This document shows, in pieces, positions 18,864 through 27,526 of a DNA stretch of 64,000 bases. Position 1 is the stretch's first letter. Each line of letters starts with the position of its first letter. The stretch is from Brevibacillus humidisoli. Its GTDB lineage: Bacteria > Bacillota > Bacilli > Brevibacillales > Brevibacillaceae. The stretch spans positions 2,933,970-2,997,969 of the forward strand of contig NZ_CP087263.1 in assembly GCF_020923435.1 (NCBI RefSeq), written 5' to 3'. The notes below the pieces were generated by a model. The model searched no databases. It saw only the letters and a program-made list of their open reading frames with translations, and was not told the origin of the DNA. A program made the position numbers and the translations under genes.

Positions 18864-19800
18864 GAGCGGGATGATTCACTTCTGGGCAAGGCATATCGCG
18901 CAGTTGCTATTTGTGATCGCTTTTGTCTCCAGCCTTACTTTTTTCTTGTTGCGGTTATCTCCCGGCGATCCCGCCTACCTTTTGCTCACAACGACTGGCG
19001 TTCCTGTGTCCGAAGATGCATTGGAGCACGTGCGCAAAGAATTGGGATTAACCGATTCGCTCGGCAGTCAATATGTACAGTGGATGACGGATGTGTTTAC
19101 CTGGCAATGGGGTACGTCTTACGTTTCTCGGGAACCTGTGTTGGAAGAACTGCTCAAACGGCTGCCGGCCACGATTGAACTAGCCGCGGCCGGACTGCTG
19201 GTGATGATGTCGGTCACGTTGGTTGTCGGGATCTCTACAGCGATTTACGCTCGTGGCTGGCTGGACCGCTTGGGCAGAGCGCTCGCTCTGTTAGGCTCTT
19301 CCCTGCCTTCCTTCTGGCTTGGCTTCTTGCTCATTTATGTCTGTTCCGTCCAGTACGGCTGGCTGCCCTCCATGGGGCGCGGCACCTGGAAACATCTCGT
19401 TTTGCCAGCTTTGACACTTGGGCTGGGATTGGGTACAGTGTACGCCCGCCTGTTGCGATCCAATATGTTGGCGATGATGAAACAACGTTTTGTCATTGCG
19501 TCAAAGGCACGGGGCTTTTCAAACAGCCGCATTTTTCTATCCCAAGTCTTCCGACATGCCATTCTGCCCATTGTGAATATGGCAGGGACGAGCTTCGCAT
19601 TTATGTTGGGCGGCAGTGTCATCGTGGAGTCGATCTTTTCCTGGCCAGGCATCGGGCAATACGTGATGAAGGCGATTTCGCTTCGGGATTATCCGGTCAT
19701 TCAAGGCTATGTGATTTTCGCTTCGATCTTATTCGTGATCATTCATCTAGTCGTTGATTTTATTTCTGTGCTTGTTGACCCGCGACTACGGGTTCGATAG
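18856..19800 (+). CDS. ABC transporter permease, NikB/DppB type
   Basis: 314-residue inner-membrane permease. Six helices; the N-terminal TFFLLRLSPGDPAYLL and the coupling-helix region ASKARGFSNSRIFLSQVFRHAILPIVN carry the EAA-type signature; GGSVIVESIFSWPGIGQYVMKAI is characteristic of the DppB/NikB family. The ATG overlaps the stop of the binding-protein gene (ATGAGTGA), which points to translational coupling. An alternative ATG lies 5 codons in. Confidence 0.93.
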   Translation: MSESGMIHFWARHIAQLLFVIAFVSSLTFFLLRLSPGDPAYLLLTTTGVPVSEDALEHVRKELGLTDSLGSQYVQWMTDVFTWQWGTSYVSREPVLEELLKRLPATIELAAAGLLVMMSVTLVVGISTAIYARGWLDRLGRALALLGSSLPSFWLGFLLIYVCSVQYGWLPSMGRGTWKHLVLPALTLGLGLGTVYARLLRSNMLAMMKQRFVIASKARGFSNSRIFLSQVFRHAILPIVNMAGTSFAFMLGGSVIVESIFSWPGIGQYVMKAISLRDYPVIQGYVIFASILFVIIHLVVDFISVLVDPRLRVR

Positions 19801-19818
19801 GAGGAGGTAACCCATTTC

Positions 19819-20661
19819 ATGCGTTTCATGAGCAACGACTTGGCTGGCATAGATAAGGGCTTTTTGACAGGCGTTGGCTTGCTTTTTCTGATCATGTTGA
19901 TCGGTGCTTTCGCGCCGTCGATTTCTCCGCACGATCCCTTGGCGATTCAACTGTCCAATCGGTTATCTCCTCCCTCCTGGGACTTCCCGTTTGGCACAGA
20001 TCACTTGGGACGCTGCGTGTTCTCCCGGATCTTGTACGGGATCCGAATCAGCGTGACGTCCGCGTTTTTGATCATGCTCCTCACCTTGCTGATTAGTCTT
20101 CCCATCGGGCTGATGACAGGGTTCCTGCGCGGACGTGCCGATCGTTTTTTGATGCGGATGATCGACAGTACCCTGGCGATTCCCGATATTGTGCTGACGA
20201 TCGCCATTGTCGGTCTTTTAGGGCCTAGTCTTGTACATCTGATTTTGGCTATCATCATGGTGCGCTGGGCGAGTTATGTTCGATTGATACGCAGCCTTGT
20301 GCAGAAAGTGTGCCAGGAAGAGTACATCCTGTCAGCGCGGATGGCGGGGAATTCGCGCCTGCGGATCATGTGGCGTTATATTCTTCCGCAAATTGCTTCG
20401 CCAATCGGCATTTTTGGGGCATTGGATATGGGCCGAATCGTCCTGATGATGGCCGGACTTTCTTTTTTGGGATTAGGCCCTCAGCCGCCTACGCCAGAAT
20501 GGGGGGTCATGCTGCATGACGCCACAGCATATTTTCAATTAGCTCCCCATGTGATGATTTTTCCGGGATTGGCCATTTTGCTCTTTGTTTTGTGCTGCCA
20601 ATTCATCAGTGAACGGTATCGAAAAAGCGAACCCGCCGATATCGCAAGAGGTGTGACATGA
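19819..20661 (+). CDS. ABC transporter permease, NikC/DppC type
   Basis: 280-residue second permease of the same importer. Conserved N-terminal SPHDPLAIQLSNRLSPPSWDFPFGTDHLGRCVFSRILYG and coupling loop SARMAGNSRLRIMWRYILPQ, then LSFLGLGPQPPTPEWGVML. Strong RBS AGGAGGAGG before the ATG. It forms the heterodimeric channel with the preceding permease. Confidence 0.94.
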   Translation: MRFMSNDLAGIDKGFLTGVGLLFLIMLIGAFAPSISPHDPLAIQLSNRLSPPSWDFPFGTDHLGRCVFSRILYGIRISVTSAFLIMLLTLLISLPIGLMTGFLRGRADRFLMRMIDSTLAIPDIVLTIAIVGLLGPSLVHLILAIIMVRWASYVRLIRSLVQKVCQEEYILSARMAGNSRLRIMWRYILPQIASPIGIFGALDMGRIVLMMAGLSFLGLGPQPPTPEWGVMLHDATAYFQLAPHVMIFPGLAILLFVLCCQFISERYRKSEPADIARGVT

Positions 20662-21380
20662 GGACCATGCCTCCATCTTTGTTGTGTGTTGAACAGTTGG
20701 AAATCTCCTGCCAGGAAGATGGAAAGTGGACGCCAATTGTCCAAGATGTTTCGTTTCAGTTGTATCCGGGAGAGATGGTCACACTTACTGGCCCCAGTGG
20801 GTGTGGGAAAAGCTTGACCGCACATGCCATCGTTGGATTGTTGGAAGCGGGATGGAGAGTGACCAATGGTCGTATCCGTTATCAGGATAAACAGATTCTC
20901 GATCTTGACAGCAGGGGCAGGCAGAAGCTTCGACGCGAAGAAATTGGCTTGCTGATACAGGATTCCTTACATGGGTTAAACCCTATTCAGACTGTCAAAA
21001 AGCAGATGGTAGAAACGCTCCTGCAACAGAAGAGAAAGATCAGCAAAAAAGAACGGGACATATACTTGCATTCGCTGTTGCTGCAGGTTGGCTTTCGCGA
21101 CCCTGCTTCTGTTTTGGCTTCCTATCCCTTTGAATTAAGCGGGGGGATGCGCCAACGCGTGTTGCTGGCGATGATGGTTAGTTTGCATCCCAAGATTCTC
21201 ATTGCGGATGAGCCGACAACCGCGCTGGATATGATCAATCGAGAAAAGGTTTTATCCCTTCTGAAAAGGCTGCAGCACGATTTGGGCTTGACGGTTTTGC
21301 TGATTTCCCACGACCAGCAAAGTGTGCAGAGGTTTGCCGATCGCATCATTCGAATGGAGCGAGGTGGAATGGTTCGATGA
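20658..21380 (+). CDS. ABC transporter ATP-binding protein, NikD/DppD type
   Basis: 240-residue ATPase with Walker A GPSGCGKS, signature LSGGMRQR, Walker B ILIADEP and switch ISHD. Start overlaps the preceding stop by four bases (ATGA). It is shorter than typical DppD (about 320) because it lacks the C-terminal oligopeptide/dipeptide extension; NikD-type proteins are of this shorter length, which supports a metal rather than peptide importer. Confidence 0.93.
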   Translation: MRTMPPSLLCVEQLEISCQEDGKWTPIVQDVSFQLYPGEMVTLTGPSGCGKSLTAHAIVGLLEAGWRVTNGRIRYQDKQILDLDSRGRQKLRREEIGLLIQDSLHGLNPIQTVKKQMVETLLQQKRKISKKERDIYLHSLLLQVGFRDPASVLASYPFELSGGMRQRVLLAMMVSLHPKILIADEPTTALDMINREKVLSLLKRLQHDLGLTVLLISHDQQSVQRFADRIIRMERGGMVR

Positions 21381-22222
21381 TTTTGCTAGAGCTGCGCAAC
21401 GTAACAAAAGAATATCCAGTACGTACAAGAAGACCGTGGTTTCGGTCACATCCGACTCTGCAAGCAGTCAAACAGGTAAACCTGGCGCTGAAAAAAGGTG
21501 AAAGCCTGGGGTTGGTGGGAGAAAGCGGGAGCGGGAAAAGTACGCTAGCCAAGCTGATCATGAACCTGGAACCTGTCACATCCGGCGAGATCCTTCTGGA
21601 TGGACAAGCGCTGACCAAAAGGCGCCTCAAGGAACGCCAGATTTACAAGCGGATGCAGCTGGTGCTGCAAGATTCCTCTGCTTCGCTCTATCCCAACATG
21701 CGCGTGGGTGAGCTTCTGGAAGAGCCGATTCGCAATTTTTTCCCCGAAGCAGCCAATTGGGAGGCACGCTGTAGAGAACTGCTGGATTTGGTAGAGCTTG
21801 ATCATTCCTTTTTAACCAGATATCCAGACCAATTAAGCGGGGGGCAGAAGCAACGCGTCTGCATGGCGAAAGCCCTCGCCGTGCATCCGGAGTTGATTAT
21901 CTTTGACGAATCGATCGCCAGCCTGGACCAACCAGCGCAAGCCTCGATCACCCGTATGCTCAAGCGCATCCAAGAAACAGAGCAGATCGCTTATCTGTTC
22001 ATCACGCATGATTTGCAATCTGCCCTGCAATTATGTGACCGCATCACGGTCATGTATCAAGGAGAACTCGTAGAAACGTTTATTCAGGGCGAGGTTCATC
22101 AACTCCGCCATCCCTATTCGCAGCTGCTGTTTCAAACTCTCGATCTTGTTTCGTCCGCCGGTGAACAAGAAGATGCGCGGCAGCCGCAGCCGGTTCACAT
22201 CGACGTGGCGGGGGTACGTTGA
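21377..22222 (+). CDS. ABC transporter ATP-binding protein, NikE/DppF type
   Basis: 281-residue second ATPase of the importer: Walker A GESGSGKST, signature LSGGQKQRVCMAKAL, Walker B LIIFDES (Ser in place of the usual Pro after the catalytic Glu), switch ITHD. Overlaps the preceding gene by four bases. Last gene of the B12-controlled operon; converges on the anti-sigma gene. Confidence 0.93.
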   Translation: MILLELRNVTKEYPVRTRRPWFRSHPTLQAVKQVNLALKKGESLGLVGESGSGKSTLAKLIMNLEPVTSGEILLDGQALTKRRLKERQIYKRMQLVLQDSSASLYPNMRVGELLEEPIRNFFPEAANWEARCRELLDLVELDHSFLTRYPDQLSGGQKQRVCMAKALAVHPELIIFDESIASLDQPAQASITRMLKRIQETEQIAYLFITHDLQSALQLCDRITVMYQGELVETFIQGEVHQLRHPYSQLLFQTLDLVSSAGEQEDARQPQPVHIDVAGVR

Positions 22223-22246
22223 AGTCGAAACGCGAATTGGAGCAGG

Positions 22247-22290
22247 AACGGAGCGGGAGCCCGAGGCTCCCCCGGACCAACCGCTCCGTT
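22247..22290. terminator. Hairpin between converging ABC and anti-sigma genes
   Basis: Outer stem AACGGAGCGG / CCGCTCCGTT with an inner stem GGGAGCC / GGCTCCC. A flanking TTGGAG/CTCCAA pair extends it. It lacks a clear T-run, so termination strength is uncertain. Confidence 0.6.
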
Positions 22291-22305
22291 CAACACTCCA
22301 ATCGG

Positions 22306-23247
22306 TTACTTCAGGTACGATTTGGCGATTTCGATCAAGCCCTCTTTGCTGATATCGTTGCCTACTTGGATATTGTATTGCAGATGCTGCTCAGTACCCG
22401 CAATCTCATGTACCCATACGATCCCTTTTCCCCCGCCTTCATATTCGGTGTACAGCATTTCGACTCCATTCACATCGATCTTTTCCGATTTCCAGTTCCA
22501 TTCATCGTGCGCATAGATCGTAGTTGGCTCATCAGATCTGGAGACAAAAACTTGGATCTCGCTCTCTCCTTTTTTGTATGTGCTCAGGATACGCCAATGA
22601 TCATCAGAGAGTTCCACCGGCATCATCGCGTACTCCTTGTTCGATTCCTCCGCCTGCTTCCGCAGCTTTTCTGCTGTCGCCGCTTGCTCTTTAGGAGTTA
22701 GAGGATTCACTTCCGTGACGGGATCAAAGGTGAGCCTAGCCCAAGTAAACTTGTAATCTTCTTTTAAACTGTCCATAATCGCAGCCGACTCATCCTTCAA
22801 TTTGCTCCGGAGGGCGGACGCATCGGTAAAGACTTCTGATTTGACTTCTGTCTCTAATTGGTGGTTGGGGTTGTTTGGAACGATGTAAAAGATCGCCGCT
22901 GAACCATCCTGCAGCAGCTCATCGGCCAATTGTGAGCTCATCGCCAAGCGATTCAGGTCTTCTTCTTGATATTGAGGCTGCTCCAACTCTTTCGATGGTT
23001 TTACCTCATACACCACTTCACCCTGCTGATTTTGCAACGACCCATATTTAAACATCGCAAAACCAGATGACACCGTCAACAGTACTCCCGCTACGACCAA
23101 CAGACCCACTTTGTTTTTCACAGTAAATCGCTCCTTTTTGTTTTGATTGGCATTTAGCTTCCTCATCACGCTTCCCGTCAAGTCAACTTCGGGAAGCTGT
23201 GCGTTATGAAAAAGTTCTTTCAAATCCTGGTCCTTGTCCAACACCAT
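22306..23247 (-). CDS. Anti-sigma factor-like single-pass membrane protein
   Basis: About 313 residues from ATG 23247 (AAGGGAG upstream). Short cytoplasmic N-terminus (DLKELFHNAQLPEVDLTGSVMRKL), one membrane helix (KVGLLVVAGVLLTVSSGFAMF), then a large extracytoplasmic domain with no recognised signature but resembling DUF4367-type domains (IYAHDEWNWKSEKIDVNGVEMLYTE). The start lies inside the end of the ECF sigma gene, the classic sigma/anti-sigma overlap. It presumably binds and inactivates that sigma factor until an envelope signal is sensed. Confidence 0.75.
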   Translation of the reverse strand: MVLDKDQDLKELFHNAQLPEVDLTGSVMRKLNANQNKKERFTVKNKVGLLVVAGVLLTVSSGFAMFKYGSLQNQQGEVVYEVKPSKELEQPQYQEEDLNRLAMSSQLADELLQDGSAAIFYIVPNNPNHQLETEVKSEVFTDASALRSKLKDESAAIMDSLKEDYKFTWARLTFDPVTEVNPLTPKEQAATAEKLRKQAEESNKEYAMMPVELSDDHWRILSTYKKGESEIQVFVSRSDEPTTIYAHDEWNWKSEKIDVNGVEMLYTEYEGGGKGIVWVHEIAGTEQHLQYNIQVGNDISKEGLIEIAKSYLK

Positions 23248-23791
23248 CCGCTCCCTTCGCTTGGAGATAGTACTTGCGGAACTTTGCAGCCGTACGCTCG
23301 TATTTTTTTCGCAGATTGGCGCTGCTTTGATGAAAGATGAGGCTGATTTCTTGATAACTCTTGCCCTCAACACAGCGTAAAATGATCAAATTCCGCTCTT
23401 CTGCTGACAATCGGGACATGGCCTGATGTACGAATTCATCGAAATAATTGGCTTCAATCTGCAGATCTACCTCTTTGTTTTCCTTCTCATCTCGATAGAA
23501 GAAGGGAAGATATTTCGCCAGTTTTCGCTTACGGATCAGATCAATACATTGATTGTAGGATATCTTGTACAACCAAGCGCCAAACGGGATATCCCGGTTA
23601 TACTTTTCCAGGTTGCGATATGCTTTCAGAAATACCTCTTGTGCGCAGTCCTCTGCTTCAGCGTAATCGCCAAGCATGTGGTAACAATACAGAAAGATTG
23701 ATTTTTGGTATTCTCGCACGATATGCTCGAACTTCTCGGTATCACCACTCAGTACGTCAGCAACGAGCTGACGTAGCTCAGTATCATCCAC
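23204..23791 (-). CDS. ECF-type RNA polymerase sigma factor
   Basis: 195-residue sigma-70 family factor with region 2 (FEHIVREYQKSIFLYCYHMLGDYAEAEDCAQEVFLKAYRNLEKY, then FGAWLYKISYNQCIDLIRKRK) and region 4 (LSAEERNLIILRCVEGKSYQEISLIFHQSSANLRKKYERTAAKFRK). The start is taken as GTG 23791, because AAAGGGGTGAT lies just upstream and the product then begins with the common (M)DDTELRQLV; the open frame continues upstream without a better site. Paired and overlapping with the anti-sigma gene. Target regulon unknown. Confidence 0.9.
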   Translation of the reverse strand: MDDTELRQLVADVLSGDTEKFEHIVREYQKSIFLYCYHMLGDYAEAEDCAQEVFLKAYRNLEKYNRDIPFGAWLYKISYNQCIDLIRKRKLAKYLPFFYRDEKENKEVDLQIEANYFDEFVHQAMSRLSAEERNLIILRCVEGKSYQEISLIFHQSSANLRKKYERTAAKFRKYYLQAKGADGVGQGPGFERTFS

Positions 23792-23886
23792 TCCTATCAC
23801 CCCTTTCATCCTATACAACGAATCAACTACACCGAAACGTGACAGGAAAAAAACAGATTTATTCATCGTACACCAAAAACACAACA

Positions 23887-23911
23887 AAGGACACGCATGA
23901 TGCGTGTCCTT
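23887..23911 (-). terminator. Hairpin after the M28 peptidase gene
   Basis: Perfect 12-bp inverted repeat AAGGACACGCAT / ATGCGTGTCCTT with a one-base centre. A third partial copy (CGCGTGTCCTT) follows at 23912. Confidence 0.65.
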
Positions 23912-23948
23912 CGCGTGTCCTTCATGTGCAGGCAAAGCTTACCCGCAG

Positions 23949-25334
23949 TTACTCCAGTTCTCTTTCTTCAAAATGATAATCCACTTCTTTAGGCGCCACC
24001 TTGGCCTTGCCTAACGCCGGAGTATCAGGGCGGGCCGCCTGATATACGGCCGCCCCAACAATGTGGGATACCTCTGTTAATTTGTCCAAACTAATCTTGT
24101 CTATGGTGTCTTCCGGAGAATGATACCATGGTTCTACCGGCGCGTGGATGAATAGTGCAGCAGGTATCCCCACCTCAGTAAATGGAACATGATCGCTGCG
24201 TCCTTCCATCCCATAAGGAGTAGCTTCACCTGTTTCCGATAGACGGGCGCCCGCTGCTGCTCCCAGATCGGTGACGATGTTTTTCTCCCCGTCAGCCGTG
24301 TACATGATTAAGGGACCGGCATCCTTGCTGCCAACCATATCCATTTGGAACATGCCCACCGTGCGCTCGTAATCCTCTTCCGTCATTCTCTCCACGTATT
24401 CATACGACCCCAACAGCCCATTTTCCTCTGCCCCAAAGGTGACAAACCGAATATCGGTATCAGTCGGAGCATTGGCAAACACACGTGCCAACTCAAGAAC
24501 GGTCGCTGTGCCTGACGCATCGTCATTTGCTCCCGGCGCTCCCTCTACGGAATCATGATGAGCACCAACCAGTATCAGTTCCCCGGTCGACTTTTGGGTC
24601 GCCTTTTTGGTGGCCACTACGTTATGGGACATCGCTTTGTCTGTCGCCGCTCCCTCCACAATCAGGGTGGCGGTAACGGTCTCACCAGCATCCAAGCGGG
24701 TTTTCAGAGCTTCCCCTTGCTCGTTGGTGATGGCTAGCGACGGAACATACCCATCATCGGGACCACCCAGCGTTCCATTCATCACACCGTCAGCATTGTT
24801 GTAAATAATCACAGCAGAAGCTCCTGCCGCAGCAGCGTTTAAGATCTTGGTTGCGAAGGTATAGCTGCCGCGTTTGATCAGGGCGATCTTTCCTGTAACA
24901 TCCTTTCCTTCAAAATCACTCTCGGCTCCTAACCCACAATAAATTAACTCCCCCGTTACCGTTCCATTGACGCCATATTGGAAGCTGCTTGGAGCGGGAT
25001 CAAACGTTATGCCGTCGACATGCAATTCCAACTGGTCAGGCTCTGTATAGGTGTATATCTCAAACTCTTGTACATCTGTATCATAACCATATGATTCAAA
25101 TTCTCGTTTGATATACTCCACCGCCCGATCCTCAGCCGGAGTGCCGGCAACTCGTGGAGTCTTTGAAAGTTCAGCAATGTGATTGTAAATGTTCTCTACC
25201 TTAATCCGTTTGACAATCTTGTTATCAAACGCCTGGTCTGATGTAAGATTTTTTTCCGGTGCCGCCCATACCGCGGCAGTACTGAAACAAAGGCTAGCGG
25301 TAAGCAAAAGTGATAGAAGTGCTTTTCTTCTCAT
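23949..25334 (-). CDS. Secreted M28-family aminopeptidase with PA domain (YwaD-like)
   Basis: Extracellular zinc aminopeptidase of 461 residues from ATG 25334 (GAGGGG upstream). Signal peptide ALLSLLLTASLCFSTAAVWA. A protease-associated insert follows (GTVTGELIYCG ... GKIALIKRGSYTFATKILNAAAAGASAVIIYNN). The di-zinc catalytic domain shows all ligands in context: VGAHHDS, GANDDASG, FGAEENGLLGS, QMDMVG and EPWYHSPEDT. The general base is one of the two glutamates in AEEN. Closest described relative is B. subtilis YwaD (PhoX-independent aminopeptidase); likely scavenges peptides. Confidence 0.92.
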   Translation of the reverse strand: MRRKALLSLLLTASLCFSTAAVWAAPEKNLTSDQAFDNKIVKRIKVENIYNHIAELSKTPRVAGTPAEDRAVEYIKREFESYGYDTDVQEFEIYTYTEPDQLELHVDGITFDPAPSSFQYGVNGTVTGELIYCGLGAESDFEGKDVTGKIALIKRGSYTFATKILNAAAAGASAVIIYNNADGVMNGTLGGPDDGYVPSLAITNEQGEALKTRLDAGETVTATLIVEGAATDKAMSHNVVATKKATQKSTGELILVGAHHDSVEGAPGANDDASGTATVLELARVFANAPTDTDIRFVTFGAEENGLLGSYEYVERMTEEDYERTVGMFQMDMVGSKDAGPLIMYTADGEKNIVTDLGAAAGARLSETGEATPYGMEGRSDHVPFTEVGIPAALFIHAPVEPWYHSPEDTIDKISLDKLTEVSHIVGAAVYQAARPDTPALGKAKVAPKEVDYHFEERELE

Positions 25335-25879
25335 CGTGATCCCCTCGCTTTTCCACAAAATTGAAACTGCTCACAAAAAATAGTAAAAGAAATTCAACAA
25401 CTTGTCCATTTTTAATTTTCGATATATTTTGATAATTAATGACAACAGCACACTATGTATGTTTGAAAAGAAGAGATGATAGGGATGAAAAGCGTCTTGG
25501 CTGGTGTTGCCAGAGGAGCCATGGGAGTGTAGAACCGAGCAATACCGATAAAACAGTTGTCTTCCGCACCAGAACAGCGAGCAAGTAGACCAGTACGAAA
25601 AAGAGGTATGGATACAGAAGAAAAAAGCTGTCCATATCGCTTTTTATGACGGATTGTTTACTGTTTGCTGATAGAGGTACTGCCAAGACACAATCAACAA
25701 GATAAAAGAGAGGAACAGAAATCAACTCTTTCCCATCCGTTCCTCTCATTGTAAATGTCTCAACCATTCGGTTCAGTGAACAATAGCATGGCGGAAGGCA
25801 GCCAATTGTTGCTGAATTGCTGTTTCCATAGCATGTTGCCGAGATCAGTCAACTTTTTTAATCATCGTATGAACCAGCA
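25335..25879. other. Intergenic stretch, no supported gene
   Basis: A 104-codon minus-strand frame (25453-25767) encodes a hydrophobic segment (FFLLYPYLFFVLVYLLAVLV) but has no ribosome site and no family I recognise. It could be a small membrane protein or chance. The rest is AT-rich with no clear signals. Confidence 0.3.
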
Positions 25880-26557
25880 TCAAATGTCAGGAGCGCCAAT
25901 CGCTTTTCTCAGCCGATTGACAAGCTCAATCACCATTCCTTCTGTGGCAGGTGCATCCAACGACTGGCTGTGGTCATTGAGCAGATAACCGGCTGCCCGC
26001 AGTTCATCGTGTGCTTGTTGAGCCCAGTGCCGGTTGTCAGCAGGCGGTGCTGGCACTTGCGTAGCCAACAAGCCGGTCAGATAATCCCGAACAATCGATT
26101 GTCCATAATCCGCCGATGGCGCCCACTTGCCGCCGAGGGCTTCCACCGTCTCGGCCGTCCCTCGCAAGAAGGAGAAATGACGCGGATCGACAATCGGTCC
26201 GGTAACCTCGACGCCAGCGTATAGAGCTAGGTGCTGCATATGTGCCAACACTCCGGTCTCATCATCGGGAAACCTGGCATGTGCATTCGGATCGCTGCTG
26301 CTGCCTCCCTCAGTCGTTTTTAAACCACACCAGTTGTGGAACGAACGGTCCACCACACCCCCAAATCGCCCAAAGGCTGTTTCCTTGGCCGATTGGGCGT
26401 AGGCAACCTCCGGCCGAATGCCGATGTCGGTGCCCAGCCTCCAGTAAATCGCAGCCACCTCAATGAACGCTTGAGCTGCACTTCTGCTTTGCGCCCACTG
26501 CCGGGCCTGCTCCACCGTTGCCAGAGCGGGTCCGGCAATTGCTGTCCCCGTAGACAT
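25880..26557 (-). CDS. Glucosaminidase-domain protein (peptidoglycan hydrolase-like)
   Basis: 225 residues with an endo-beta-N-acetylglucosaminidase-type (glycoside hydrolase 73-like) domain: DIGIRPEVAYAQSAKETAFGRFGGVVDRSFHNWCGLKT. The glutamate in AKETAFG is at the position of the catalytic acid. A C-terminal segment DAPATEGMVIELVNRL could be a small helical module. No signal peptide is visible, as in phage-type or spore-associated homologues. ATG 26557 is chosen over the upstream GTG because AAGGGGTG then has normal spacing. Confidence 0.78.
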   Translation of the reverse strand: MSTGTAIAGPALATVEQARQWAQSRSAAQAFIEVAAIYWRLGTDIGIRPEVAYAQSAKETAFGRFGGVVDRSFHNWCGLKTTEGGSSSDPNAHARFPDDETGVLAHMQHLALYAGVEVTGPIVDPRHFSFLRGTAETVEALGGKWAPSADYGQSIVRDYLTGLLATQVPAPPADNRHWAQQAHDELRAAGYLLNDHSQSLDAPATEGMVIELVNRLRKAIGAPDI

Positions 26558-26678
26558 CTGCCTCACCCCTTATGATGAACATATCTATCAGCCGATCGGC
26601 TACTTCCATCCTATGCGGGGAAATCTTGCTTGACCACGGGTTAGAGGCTCACTTTGTACAAACGACAGCCAACCACTG

Positions 26679-27470
26679 TTAAGACGAGATGATCTGCAGC
26701 CCAAAATGCTGTTTCAACAGCTCTTTGAACCTCCCGTGATCGATTTTCTCCTTTGCAACGGTTCCATCCCTCCATTGGGTAAATGAGCTGTTTGTCACGG
26801 TTACACTTCCCCCATCTGTCAGTCTTGTGGCCAACGGATGTTTGTTAAAGGGAGATTCTTGGTGTTCAACAATGATTGTTTGAACGGCATTACATTCCGA
26901 TACATCGGTGATAACCTGTTTAGAATCAAAAGCATATCCTATCTTCCAATCCGTATCCTTATGTTTCAGTTTCATTTCCAGAACATAGTCTCCATGTTCG
27001 CCCTTCCCTTTTATGATCCGGAAGTCTCCATTGCTGGAGGCAACGGTTTCCCCGCTTAAAGGGACAGGTTTTAAGGGCAGATTCCCACCAAAACCCGTAT
27101 CGACTACATACGTCTGTTCTTCGTGAGTAAGCAGAATGGTGACATGGGTTCTGCCAACTGTGTGATAAGCTTGCAGATCATGCTGGTAAACGCGTCCACG
27201 TGTTAGGACTGCATCGAACCCGTTTTCCAGCAAGAAAAGGTAGAGAATAGCGTTTAACTCATAGCATAGTCCACCTTCGTTTTTAACAAGTATTTTGTCT
27301 ATTAAGCTTTCTTTGGTAATCGCACGCGTTCTTTTCTCTATGATGCATAGATTTTCAAAAGGAATCGCCTTGGCCGTTTTTTCAAGCACGTTTTCCAAGT
27401 CATCAAACGTAATCGGTTCGTCTTGCGGCAGACCGATTCTCTCGCGAAATAAAGCATTCAACTTACTCAT
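26679..27470 (-). CDS. nat: Arylamine N-acetyltransferase
   Basis: Transfers acetyl from acetyl-CoA to arylamines, hydrazines or related amines through a cysteine intermediate. The triad is complete: Cys69 in EGGLCYELN, His109 in GRTHVTIL and Asp124 in YVVDTGFGGN. 263 residues, normal length. Start ATG 27470 has an AGGCAGGATGA region upstream. Neighbours give no pathway; the role is probably detoxification. Confidence 0.94.
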   Translation of the reverse strand: MSKLNALFRERIGLPQDEPITFDDLENVLEKTAKAIPFENLCIIEKRTRAITKESLIDKILVKNEGGLCYELNAILYLFLLENGFDAVLTRGRVYQHDLQAYHTVGRTHVTILLTHEEQTYVVDTGFGGNLPLKPVPLSGETVASSNGDFRIIKGKGEHGDYVLEMKLKHKDTDWKIGYAFDSKQVITDVSECNAVQTIIVEHQESPFNKHPLATRLTDGGSVTVTNSSFTQWRDGTVAKEKIDHGRFKELLKQHFGLQIISS

Positions 27471-27526
27471 TCATCCTGCCTCCTAACAATATGTTTTTCA
27501 AGTGACAACTCCTATCGCTGAGGCGA

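Noticed and set aside
25453-25767. 104-residue minus-strand ORF with a hydrophobic helix
   Set aside because: No ribosome site and no recognisable family; kept only as a note in the intergenic entry.
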